Origin: Telopea speciosissima
Taxonomy: Eukaryota; Streptophyta; Magnoliopsida; Proteales; Proteaceae
Assembly (NCBI RefSeq): GCF_018873765.1
Contig: NW_025317353.1
Location: forward strand, 186,001-250,000
Reading direction: 5' to 3'
DNA: 64,000 nucleotides
Part shown: positions 36,806 through 47,552 of the stretch, piece by piece
How positions within the stretch are numbered: the first letter of the stretch is position 1
Layout: each line of letters begins with the position of its first letter
The notes under the pieces: model-generated
Told to the model about the DNA's origin: nothing
The model's database searches: none
Seen by the model: only the letters and a program-made list of their open reading frames with translations
Made by a program: the position numbers and the translations under genes

Positions 36806-37378
36806 GTGTGGTTTATGGCAGATTTTTCACATGTTCTTGATGTTTTTGATGAGGTTAGTGGTTTTCTAATGCTTTAGTATGTGTTGTCTGCAGACTGCAT
36901 TTAGTTCTAGGGCTGGCATTCCAAGACTTCACACTCTTGTTAGATTTTTGACATGTTTACTCATATTCATGCACGTTTGACATAGTATGGGTGTGTCTGC
37001 AGACTGCATTTAGTTCTAGGAGATCATTGAGTTTGATATGTGTCCATCTAACATTATCTGCGTTTGCCGCTAACACATGTAATAGTAGTTACATAGGATC
37101 AACAGTTTGTAAACCCGTAGCAAGTTATGATTAAAGCATGCACATTCATGTATACATGCGAGTCTGATAATCAAGTCTCTCTACTTGTGAATATACTTCC
37201 AATTTAAGCTTCTGTTGGCTATTTTAAGTTTAATTGGGTTCCTCAATCATGAATTTCTTTTGATTTAAGGAATTATACTTTGCGCAGATTGTGCATGCCA
37301 CACTGGATGACTACGAACCAGATATAAATCTTGTAGATGATGGTGAAAGGGGGGAGCCAGATCACAACTGGGTTGATT
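36806..37378 (+). pseudogene. EFR3: EFR3/SRL2-like two exons, copy in block alpha 2
   Basis: Exon 36806-36853 encodes VWFMADFSHVLDVFDE (donor GTTAGT). The exon from 37288 encodes IVHATLDDYEPDINLVDDGE.. and HNWVD, then TAA where the sister copy has GAA. The reading frame is truncated. Confidence 0.75.
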
Positions 37379-38498
37379 AAGTAGTTAGATGTGAAGCAAG
37401 GGGTGGTGTTGTGTTGGTAGTGATCTCAACCTGAGGTACCTTAGGCCAAGATGAGAAAAAAAAGATTACACTCTATTGACTCGGTAATAATGATTAGTTT
37501 TCTAACGGTTCATGGTGAATGGTTACTTGGTTTCTCTGCTCTATTCCTTAAAATTATATGTAAATGTCTATTATAGATAAGTGTTCCTATTATAGGTATT
37601 TCTAATTTCTTCATTTATGTTTATGTTCATTCAATTGGGGTAAAATGTTTCAATAGCATAAATTTTTGTTGTATATGTTCACATTGTGATAGTATGTATT
37701 TGTTCACATCTTCATTTTTGTTTGGCTTGGGCACTTCCGCAAGTGAAATTGTTGGTTCCACTACTTTTTTGTGCCTTGAGTGCTTATCTTATTTTGGTTT
37801 CTCAAGTTCAATATTCTCTTTTAATCTTTTAAAACCTATCTCGTTTGCTTCTCTAGGAAATCTTGTTTATGAGTTATCCACTTCTTTTTTGTTTTTTTTT
37901 TGGAGGGTAGTGCTTTGTCAAAATTTTGTCTTTGGGCTTCTTGGTACTGAACTCTATTTACTGTTTTAACTGGTAAAGGATTCTATTGCATTTTGTATTT
38001 ATTTGTCTCAGATTTTCACATTGTATGCCTGTAATTAATCCTGAAATTGGTCAATTGTTATGTGCTCATACAACTCTGCATCTCCCCACCTTTTTTTGGT
38101 TCTTATAGAGGTTTCTAACGGGACATGGATAGCTTTTAATTTATTCTACAATGTGAACTGATAGATTTTTACCAAAAAAAAAACTGATAGATTGGGTGAG
38201 GGGTTTTACTAACCACACTGATATGAGGTTATCATTTTGTTTTGACATTTTGGTAACGGGGGTGTCAAAAAATAGGGGTCTAACCCCATAGAAACAACCT
38301 AATAGGTTCAAGATAGGATACCTTTAGTCCAATTATGCCACGGTTATGGAATTCTTGATAATGGGTGTTGATATAATAGTATTGGGAGTCCATTTGCTTC
38401 TGTGTTACATAGGTCATCTCTTGCCCCCCCAAATATAGCTCCATAATATCGTCAAACCAGTTTGTTTATGATTTGTGTCACATTGTGCACAGGTGAAA

Positions 38499-38560
38499 CT
38501 ATGATATTTGGTTTTGTTTCATGATCTTCATCCTCGTTTACTGCACCACCATCTCTAGTG
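38499..38560 (+). pseudogene. PIP: PIP aquaporin exon-1 remnant, copy 2
   Basis: YDIWFCFMIFILVYCTTISS is readable before a GTGGGT donor, as at 26471-26528. The second exon is absent, and the sequence jumps to the GGCTGGAGGTCATGGG segment (sister 27340). Confidence 0.7.
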
Positions 38561-39106
38561 GGTAGTCCATTTTTTTGAGGTCATGTTTTAGGCTGGAGGT
38601 CATGGGTAAGAGATTCCTTGACAATATGTGACATTTTAGAGAAACCAGGGGTGTAGGCGGCTGCATCAGGTGCATCATTCTTGGGTTTCCCAACTTCAAC
38701 TAATGATTTGGTGGACTCCCTAGGCATGGATGGGTTTTTTTTTTTATTATTATTATGATCAGAGTTTTCATCATTATTCCTATCAGAAAACTGCTGTTAT
38801 CAGCCTGTTTCCTCTTTGTTAATAAACTCACTAGTACTTTAAAGCAACAGCCGATCACTGTTTTACTCAGCCAATCAGAAAACTGCTGTTATCAGCCTAT
38901 ATGCGTTATGTTTGCCTATTATATTAGGTCTGAATAGCAGCTTTATGTGAAATTTTATTTTCCAATGCTCTCTATAAGCTCTGAAGCATGATGGAACTGT
39001 TCATTTCTTTCTTTCTAATATTAATTCAGTGTTGTAGTTCTTTTTATGTATGTCTCATTTGAGGGCAAGTTAAGTGCAAATTGTTCTATATTTTCTCAAT
39101 TGACAG

Positions 39107-39632
39107 GTTGAAACAGCTGCGTCTAAACTCTGAAAAGGGGAGCAGTTATTGGTTGTGAAAATTTCAGAGCTTGAAGCCAGGTAGATCATATTGTGAATCA
39201 AGTAACTGGGTTGAACCTTCTGTAGGACAAGCAACAGCCGATCACTGTTTTACTCAGCCAATCAGAAAACTGCTGTTATCAGCCTATATGCCTTATGTTT
39301 GCCTATTAGAAACAGCTGGCGTCTAAACTCTGAAAAGGGGAGCAGTTATTGATTGTGAAAATTTCAAAGCTTGAAGCCAGGTAGATCATATTGTGAATCA
39401 AGCTGAACCTTGAACGTAGGACTTCGTGGTTTGCTTGGCCAAATGGACCAAGAATCTGAATTAATACAAGACATACGAGTGATTTCGACATCCTTTTACA
39501 AAAGAAAAAGGAATCTCTGTTTCCTCTGATATTTTTACTTTCCTTTTCCTTTGATGTAGGATGATTAATCCTGATGTAGGATGATTAATCCAACTGAGGA
39601 GATAGCTGAGGCAAGGTTGAAATATCTGCAGG
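39107..39632 (+). pseudogene. Unidentified exons, copy 2 (with local duplication)
   Basis: Damaged copy of 27817-28117. The first exon has an insertion (CTAAACTCTGAAAAGG) and is itself partly repeated at 39308-39400, together with the GCAACAGCCGATCACTG segment (38844 and 39228). The second exon (MINPTEEIAEARLKYLQ, donor GTAAGT) is intact. Confidence 0.5.
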
Positions 39633-39785
39633 TAAGTAGCTGAGGAAGGTTTCTTCTGAGCTCTTGTATCCTTGTTTGAGATAGACTCATTTATCTTCTT
39701 GTTACATGGTGTTTATAAAAACAGAGTAGCCCTACTTATCTTTTTAACATCCTGGATAATGATATCTTGCTGTGTAATTTTTTAG

Positions 39786-42007
39786 AAGGGTGCTCCATAT
39801 GAACGGAAAATTGTTAAATGAGAAAATTACTTGAACACCCCCTAGACTATTGCCTGTTTTCTTACTATCCCCAACTTTTCAAACAATTACGTGACACCCC
39901 CTGAAATCTGATGGTGTTAGTTTTCTGTTAGTGGTTGAATGAAAAAGTCCATTTTACCCTTATCACATATTCAATTGAAAACAGTGAAATTGACAGATTT
40001 ACCCCACCACCCTACCCCCTAAATGGAAAATTGTTAAATGAGAAAATTACTTGGACACCCCCTAGACTATTGCCTGTTTTCTTACTATCCCCAACTTTTC
40101 AAACAATTACTTGACATCGCCTGAAATCTGACGGTGTTAGTTTGCTGTTAGTGGTTGAATGAGGAAGTCCATTTTACCCTTATCACATATTCAATAGAAA
40201 ACAGTGAAATTGACAAATTTACCCCACAGCCCGTACCCCGTACTGCATTACATCTGCAAATCAGCAACATGACTGTTCAAACAATTACTTGACACCCTAA
40301 TCGATTTCAGGAAAAAAATCCTCTTTTCTTAAACAAATTTCAAATCAAAATAACCCAAAACTGTTCATAGATTTTTTTTTTCTTCTTTGTTAAATCCTTA
40401 TACTGTGCTTAGGTCTCAATTTTGCCTTTTTCCTCTTTACATTCCTCACGAGTATTGCGTTCCTTGAATTTCAAAGTCATTGATAAACCATTATTTAGTG
40501 TCTTACATTCCTCAAATTTCTGCTGCACATGATTGGCATAATTGATGAAAGATATTAGCCAGAGCGTTGGTTTTAAGCTTTGGTTTCTTCGTTCCTTGAA
40601 TTTGAGGAGTGAACCTGTGTCATGTGCAGTTCAGAAATGTTGATATAAGATGGGCAGAACATTTTGCGTGGGAGATCCTTGGATCCAATTTTTAGGGGTA
40701 GCACGCCTCATCCATCCCAGGGCTCTCTGCTCCAACAATTCCACTGTCTTCGAAAGAAACAACAATGAAAACGATAACAAGATGCTGCAATAAGGGATGA
40801 TGAGGTATATCATCAATTAGAGAAACTGGATTTCATGACTGCTGCTAAAATTCTTTTCACCATGCCTCCAAAGAAAAAGAATTTGCATATGATACTTTGG
40901 AAGGTTGAATCGGCTCCAGAGACGGATGCGAGAGTACAGGCGGTGTCGGCTCCATTTCGGGCTTAATCTTCGAGGATGCCCTATTGGTTTTTGAAACAGC
41001 AGAAGTGGCTGCTGGTTTTTTTTTTTTGGATGCAGGAAGAAGAAGAAAATCTGTCCAAGTAATTGTTTGAAAAATTGGGGATAGTAAGAAAACGAGCAAT
41101 AGTCTAGGGGTTGTCCAAGCAATTTTCTCTTGTTAAATTGTGTGAATATGCTGCCAAGAACCCCCTCTGAATTGCAAAGGTACTCCCTTTTTTCAACATA
41201 ATTTAACCTCCTTTCGTTATTTCCGTATCAATGGTTTCTACTTGGAGGTTATTTTGGACTTCTTTTCTTCGCTGTAGATTGCCAAGTATCTTGAACAAAG
41301 GTGCTCAAAAGAATTGAGGTCTGAGCATATCAAATATGTCAGTATTATCACAGAGGCATACCATAAACTGCTTCGCATATGCAAGGAGCAGATGTAAGTT
41401 TAATGCTTTTCTCTTCCCCTCTTATCTTTCTTGATGTTTACTTCAATTTTAGTTGTGGAATACAGTTTTTTTTAATTAAAAAAAGAAAAAAGAAAAAAAG
41501 TTTATTTAGGACTTAATGTTCTTATGAAACTAGTCTCATTTCTTTTTTACTTAGAACTTCCAAGTCCAACTACTGTTAGTTCCGTTTCTGGCTCAAGGCA
41601 ACTCAAGAAGTGAATTTAGTCTCATTTGCTTGACCCGGATTTGGTGTCATTTAAATATTCCCCTCATTTGGACTTATCGAGTAGTTTTCAATATTTTTTT
41701 TCTTTCCTTTTTGTTCTTACTACTTTATTTAGGGAAGATTTTATCCATAAATGCTTGATACTGTATCTATTTTAGTTGCCGGAAGGTGGGTCTGTTTGCA
41801 TTCTTTTGCTGCTAGGCCATGGGTGGTAGTTCTTTGGCATTATCTCAAGTATATTTCTCATGTATGCATTTTGTTCTATAGGACATACTTCGCTCTCAGT
41901 CTACTGATTGTTGTAATTGAACTCTTGGACTTTGAGACTCCACAAAGCAGCAAGAGAGTGTTCGTATTCTAGGATGCAAAACCTTGACCAGATTCATTCA
42001 TAGACAG
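39786..42007 (+). pseudogene. EFR3: EFR3/SRL2-like exons, copy 2, with TIR element in an exon
   Basis: Exon 39786-39819 plus 41139-41179 encodes KGAPYERKIVK / LCEYAAKNPL, then TGA, interrupted by a TIR element after KIVK. Exon 41278-41393 encodes IAKYLEQRCSKELRSEHIKY, then VSIITEAYHKLLRICKEQM, with no stop. Exon 41882-42007 encodes TYFALSLLIVVIELLDFE, then shifts frame where the sister copy reads KQDSVRILG. Homology with unit 1 ends near 42325. Confidence 0.8.
39820..41129. mobile_element. Mutator-like TIR element (1.3 kb), non-autonomous
   Basis: A perfect 9-bp target duplication, TTGTTAAAT, lies at 39811-39819 and 41130-41138. The left end GAGAAAATTACTTGAACACC mirrors the right end CCAAGCAATTTTCTC, with TIRs of about 70 bp. 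The sister exon at 28390 is unoccupied. The left terminus is repeated at about 40034-40240, and that repeat is preceded by a second copy of the host-flank sequence GGAAAATTGTTAAAT. There is no transposase. A minus-strand frame (40857-41099) with KKKKPAATSAVSKTN could be a captured gene piece, not identified. Confidence 0.85.
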
Positions 42008-42325
42008 GTGATTTTGGGATGTAATTGGCATCGTTTTCTAATAAGTTACTTATATATCTTGCTAATTTTTCTTTGCATTATACAGACTGGTTAATCCCTT
42101 CAAGACTTCAATGTAAGTGTTGTGTTTGCTCTTAACAATCTGTAATTGGTAAATCAGGAGATTTTTCTGCTTGGTGAAACATCCATTCAGTGGAGAAACA
42201 TTTTTCTTGTTCTTATTAGTTGTGGTGGAAAACCTAGAGTTTCCTTGTATTGAAGGGAAGTGCAAAGGTCAAGCAATTGGAAGAAAAAGATATAAACTTT
42301 TAAGATTTAACAGCTTGATTGGCAT

Positions 42326-42571
42326 AACTTAATCACTCATATCGCTGGAGTATAACTATAATACAGTTGTGAGAGAAGAAAATATGATTAGTTTTAGAAA
42401 GTCTAATCAAGAGTTACGAGATTATGTCCAATTTGGAAGCACCATGTTTGACTTGCCATTTCATACATGGAAACCTCTTAACCATGTTTACAAATTAATT
42501 CCTTAACTCTTTGTCTCCACAAGCTCCCCTCCTATTTTGCCACTCGTGTATTTGCACATGCACGCTTAGTA

Positions 42572-42607
<36 letters not shown>

Positions 42608-42879
42608 AGGGGGATGGTTTGGATTGGTTTACAATTGTTATAAAGGATCCTCTTCAATCACTTGATCTAAAAGTGGAGCATTCTGTTGAGCATCTGATTG
42701 GATTTGGGATGATGCTTGGATTGTGAATTTTTTCTAACAGTTTGTGAAGCGCTTGCTTACTTGGATCAGATGCCATCAAGTTATGGATTTGGTTTTTGTC
42801 CTTAACAAAGTTTCTGAATTTTGTTTTACTTCTCTCATTTGAGATAGTCGATAAACCTAGTCAGTTAGAATCCCAAAAG
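42326..42879. other. Junction sequence without recognised gene
   Basis: Separates the EFR3 copy from a truncated LTR. It holds an (AT)n run at about 42574-42602 and an exon-like open stretch (42605-42726, GLDWFTIVIKDPLQSLDLKV) that I cannot identify. Confidence 0.45.
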
Positions 42880-44307
42880 GCCAAGTAATCCTCACCAAAA
42901 ATGGAGTAAAACAGTCCTAAATAAACATCAAAACATCATATATCAGTGAGGGCAATAGTCTAGGTCAAACCTTAAGGAATCAATCCAACAATCACACAAA
43001 AAGGGGCAGCCGGATGCAGACTTCCAGTGAGCCGGTCGACCACCCCTAGGCCTGCAACAGCATCCGGGTCAGTGTCCGAATTTGGGGGTTTTGCTTCAGT
43101 TGGCCAGATCTTCGCATCCATGGCCCAAATTAGGAGTTTTAACATTAATTCAAGGTGGGTCAATCTATTTTGGGTTCCAATTTCATAATTAGTTAGTTAA
43201 TTTAGGAATTTCTTCGATTAAACCTAAATTTCTTATCTAAGGTTCATGGACTAGTCATTGGGGACAGAAATTGGGCTTATTAGAGGTACTGTCATGGAAA
43301 TTCAGGCATAATTGAGCCTAAATAGCATTAGGACAGCAAGCAATTGGGTAAGATTCTTATTACTTGAGCTCAAACTTAGTGCTTTAATGGCAGAATTTTT
43401 ATTTCAGGTACACTTGGACTGAAATCTAGTAAATTAAGAGGAGAAAGAGAAGGAAACAGCAAGAGTTTTTAGGGCTTACCAGAAATTAGAGGCAGAACAG
43501 ATGCTGAAATCACTTCTAATGGAGATTCAAGTTCAAGTTCAGTTGTAGGTGGTAAGCCTTCAAGAACAGCCTCTAATCCCTCTTCTTCTCTTCTCTTTTC
43601 CCTTTTCTTTCTTCCTTCTCCAAGCTGGAACGGATTTTTCAGCTTCTCTAACTTGTAATGTGGTTTGTAAATAACTTAAGAGAAGTTATATATATATAGG
43701 ATACTTAACCACTAAGGGGCAGAATGGTCATTTGGTTATAAATTACTTCTAAAATTGATTCTTTTGTATTTATTACCTTATTCCAGCTACAGAATGATGT
43801 CATGCGACATTAGGGATGATCTGGATATGGGTAACTGTCCGGAATTACATTCCCCACTGGGGAACTGGGTCCCACAAAGGCAATTTTACTGAAATACCCT
43901 TTTAACTCTATTTGGTTGTACAAAACATTATAGCAATATATTTTAAATTATACTTACATTGAGTTTAATTAAGGGGGAGGTCTTGCAGCCTGTCCAGCCA
44001 GCAGACCCGACACAGGTAGCTCTGGTACGGGGTCCCACTAGGTAAGAATTACTATTCTGCCCCTAATACACTAATTAATTAAAAATACAACATATATACA
44101 TATAAAATGGGATTCTTACCTGGGATTCGGCCTAAGATAGAGAGAGGCTTCGCAGGCCATCAAACCAGCATGCCAAGCACAGGAAAAAGATGTGATGCTG
44201 CCTATAGCTTGAGGTTAGCATGGGAAATATTGAACCAAAATCTAAAATCACTCGGGTTTCAAAAGTTCAATTTATTTTTTTATTTTTTATTTTTTGCCGG
44301 TTTCAGA
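42880..44307 (+). mobile_element. Truncated LTR, family A copy 2
   Basis: Matches 16800-18417 of the solo LTR in the same orientation. Shared anchors are CAGCCGGATGCAGACTTCCA, GTCCGAATTTGGGGGTTTT, CCTGTCCAGCCAG and the terminal CCGGTTTCA. The first 1.3 kb of the LTR is missing. Its right edge abuts copia gag sequence. Confidence 0.75.
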
Positions 44308-44374
44308 GTACCACCACTACTAGCCCCACTGTTGGGCCCACGGTTGGATGGAAAGGAAGCTAGGGCTGAAGTAT

Positions 44375-46078
44375 TGATGAGCACATTTATGTGTGAAATT
44401 TTAGGGCATAAATTATACATTTTACCACATTGGACAGAGTTACTCGGTGCTTTCTTGTGCTTTTCAGGGTTTAGGTGAATTCATGTGAAAATGAAGGAGA
44501 TGATGCTAAGGAGATGTTTTTAAGCTTTTTAGAAGTATAAATGGATGCATAGCCCATCGAGTCAGCTTCGCAATGGTTCAAACGATACTTAATTCGGAGT
44601 TGAAACGAAGAAGTTATGGCCGTTTCCGTAACGACGCGTGAAAATGGTCTGCAGGGGTTTATTTATAATTATTGACAGTCGGATGGGGACAAAGTGAAGC
44701 GGAAGTTCGGATTTTAGGGGCCTTAATGCAATTATCAGAAGTTACTTTACTGTACCCGAAAGATTCCATTTGGAAGGCTCGAGACAGTCCAACTTCAACT
44801 TGAGATATCTTTGGCTCCCCAACTCCGAATTGGATGAAATTTGGGTCTATTTTGTGTGATTTTTCGAAAGGAACACAATGGTGAGACCTATATAAATACC
44901 CCATGCTCCACGTTTTCTGAAGGACAGAATGGGTATTTTATTTATTATTCAAGGAATCCTAGTCATCACCCTTACTCTCTCTCTCCTCCAACTTCTCAAG
45001 GGCACTTCTGGAATTCTATTTGGGATAGATTTATTTTGAAAGATATTCTCTCACCTATGGAAAGTTGAAAAATCAAAGATGCTTTGATTTTATTGCTTGA
45101 GAAGATATCTACAAAGAAAAGGAAGCACTTGTTAGAATTGGAAGTTTACTTTTCTAGAAATAGAAGGTCTATGTAAACAATTTTCTCTTCTTCTTCTTTC
45201 TATTTTTTTCTTTTTTCTTAGGATTCAAGGCATTGTAAAAGAGGAAGGAGAAGAGAATATTCTCTTTTCTTAGGGAATATTTCTCCTACACTTCCCTCTT
45301 CTCTCTTCTCCTCTCTTCCTCTTATAAATACCCCTTACCCTCCGGGTTGTAAGGAGTTAGTAGTTTTTAGTTCAGTTTTTAGTTAGTTTCTAGTTCAATT
45401 TTAATTCAGTTTTTTAGTGTAATTTTTATTTCATTCACTTAGTGAAATTTTCTCTTCTTTTCCTATTTTTGGCTTAAGTTCTTAGTTTTGATTTCAAGTT
45501 CTTAGTTTTGATTTCATAAGTCTAGTTTAATGGTTGTAATAGTTTTAGTTTAAAGCTTCCTAGTCTAAGTTCCTATGTTGATGACAAGACATGGAGATTT
45601 AGAAGAGGAAGCACATGGTGAGTTTATTCAAGTATTCAAGCACATCAAGGTATCTCATTCCCTAAACCCTTAATCTCATTCTCCCTTTCCTCTATCTCTC
45701 TCTATCTTCTTCTTCTTACCGCCTCTATTTTTTTATTTTTTTATATGGTTGTGGTATGTGGATGCACTTTTATTCCCTTATTTCTTTTTATGTGATTATG
45801 AAGTGTGGCTACGTTTTTGTTATTCCTTTCAATTCGCTTTAGTTTGATAGGTTAGATGCTCATGTGTTAGGATGCCAATTTAATCCCTTAATTTTGTTAG
45901 ATGCTTATGAGTTATGATGCATTAATTTTCATTAGTTTAATTAGTTTAATTTAACACTTTAATTTGGTCCACTTTGCATTACTTTTAAGTTAATTAAATA
46001 GAGTGGCGTATATCTCCTCGTGTTCGACCCGTAGCTACGATTGACCCGTACGCTTGCGGTATTATTTTAACTCAAACA
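44375..46078 (+). mobile_element. Solo LTR, Ty3/gypsy type (1.7 kb)
   Basis: The 5-bp target duplication AGTAT lies at 44370-44374 and 46079-46083. Termini are TGATGAGCACATTTATG and ACTCAAACA. It contains the motif TTGAAACGAAGAAGTTATGG, common in plant gypsy LTRs. There are two TATA-like sites (CTATATAAATACC near 44888 and CTTATAAATACC near 45321) and a 3' end of the CCCGTACGCTTGCGG type. There is no internal domain. It interrupts the copia gag of the second element. Confidence 0.85.
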
Positions 46079-46083
46079 AGTAT

Positions 46084-46729
46084 CACCATCAGTAGTAGTC
46101 TCACGAGAAACACGAAGAACCCTGGAAAAGGTTTCAGATAACGTGGCAACTTTGTCACCCCCAAGAATCTGGGACCGAACAGAATCAAACTCTTTCCCAA
46201 GACCTCCTAAAAATCCCATAACAGCCAGTTGTTCCCGCTGGTTCTGCATCTGTTCCACATCAGCAGTGATAGGAAGTAATGAATTGAGCTCTTCATACAT
46301 CCTCTTAAAATCAGCAAAGTATTGGGTCAAAGAACGACCCTTTCGATCAACCTTGTAGAACTCCTGGGACAAGTCATAAATGTGGGACAGATTGTTTTGG
46401 CCAGAGTACAAAACATGAAGATACTCCCACAATTCTTTCACTGTATCAATGTGTGTTACCAAATCAACAATTTGGTGATCCATGGAATTCAACATCTGTC
46501 CCAAGATACGTGCATCAACTGTCTCCCAAGAAGAGTCATTCTCAGGCTTAGTTTTGAAGAGATGTTGATGCTAATCACGGCTAGTCAATACTAGCTTAAC
46601 AATTTTCTTCCATTGTAAAAAATTTGTAACTCCCTCCAACTTCTTCTCGGTAATCCGATTTGAAGAGGAAGAAAAGATTTCAGTTGTGACTGATTTGGAA
46701 CCTTCGGCAGACTTTATTTCATCACCCAT
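46084..46729 (-). pseudogene. Copia gag (UBN2-type) with one stop
   Basis: Starts MGDEIKSAEGSKS. It continues KLEGVTNFLQWKKIV, one TAG stop (LTSRD*HQHLF), then DARILGQMLNSMDHQI, KELWEYLHVLYSGQNN, FADFKRMYEELNSLLP and MGFLGGLGKEFDSVRSQILG. This is the capsid-like Gag region of copia elements. Apart from the stop the frame is open to the solo-LTR junction. Confidence 0.9.
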
Positions 46730-47236
46730 TGTGTGTGGGATGAAGTGAAGGATGAAAAGAATAAAAAATATTGGCAGCAGGGACAGAAATCGATAAGGGA
46801 TAGAAAACCCTGATAAATATTGACAAAGGCAGCAAGGGCTGCAATTAATCTCCCCAAAATATGCAGCAAAAAATTATAATCGATCCCCTCAAAGAAATCC
46901 CTGACACAGTCGATACAGATAGCAGAGACAGCAGCAATCGAACCTTCAATCAAAACCCTGACAAACCCTTCACTTCATCGAAAAACCCCTTCAAATATTC
47001 TTCAGACAACGAGATAGACCTAGTTCTTAATTTAAATCATGAACTAGTCTCTAAACAGTCCCACAAACAACTCCAAAATACAGCATAGGGTGCTGCACCC
47101 CTTCAAGCAGAAAATAGAAGAAACCGCAGGTCTTTAAACCCTAAAAAAAAATAATAATAGATCTGCAATTGAATGTTGCAGATAATAGAAGCAAAAATCT
47201 TCGAAGGTTGTAGCAGACCTTACAGCTCTGATACCA

Positions 47237-47495
47237 TGTGAATTAATGGAGAAAAAGAAGAAGAAGAAGAAGAGAATACGAGAGAGAAGAGAGAAGTTGA
47301 GAATGTGACTTGGGGAGCCACACGATGTGTGTGTCTCTCCTCTAAACTTCAAATATATATCTGTCCACTTAAGGGTAAAACAGGAAAACAAATAAAAATT
47401 AAAAGAAATAACTTAAACACCTAAAACTACCAATCTACCCTCTCACATCTATTCTCGGTATTAGCCATCTGCGCTAATACCAAGTCACGATAACA
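47237..47495 (-). repeat. 5' LTR of the second copia element
   Basis: 259 bp. TG..CA termini on the minus strand, abutting the primer-binding site on its inner side. Confidence 0.8.
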
Positions 47496-47552
47496 GCGTG
47501 TAAGCGCAAATCTTAAACCACCAATGATATTTTGGCTTTTTAGTATATATAT

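Larger units (their letters stand above)
35810..38494 (+). repeat. Segmental duplication block alpha, copy 2
   Basis: Repeats 18955-21865 in the same orientation, with small deletions. The part between the EFR3 exons near 36880 is shortened and rearranged. It ends at GTGCACAGGTGAA, where it joins the aquaporin remnant. Confidence 0.85.
44308..47495 (-). mobile_element. Second Ty1/copia element, truncated, minus strand
   Basis: Read on the minus strand it has a 5' LTR at 47237-47495 (starts TGTTATCG, ends TTCACA). A perfect iMet primer-binding site, TGGTATCAGAGC, lies at 47236-47225, followed by leader, then gag from 46729. Gag is split by a solo LTR at 44375-46078 and resumes at 44374-44308 (frame SALASFPSNRGPN). 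The rest of the element is gone at the border with the family-A LTR. Its outer LTR edge lies directly against the SFT2 donor sequence CGTGTAAGCGC. Confidence 0.85.

Noticed and set aside
19951-42007. A single functional EFR3-like gene spanning the window
   Set aside because: Exon order is broken and repeated (internal exons before N-terminal ones), several exons contain stops, and an intervening exon is missing.
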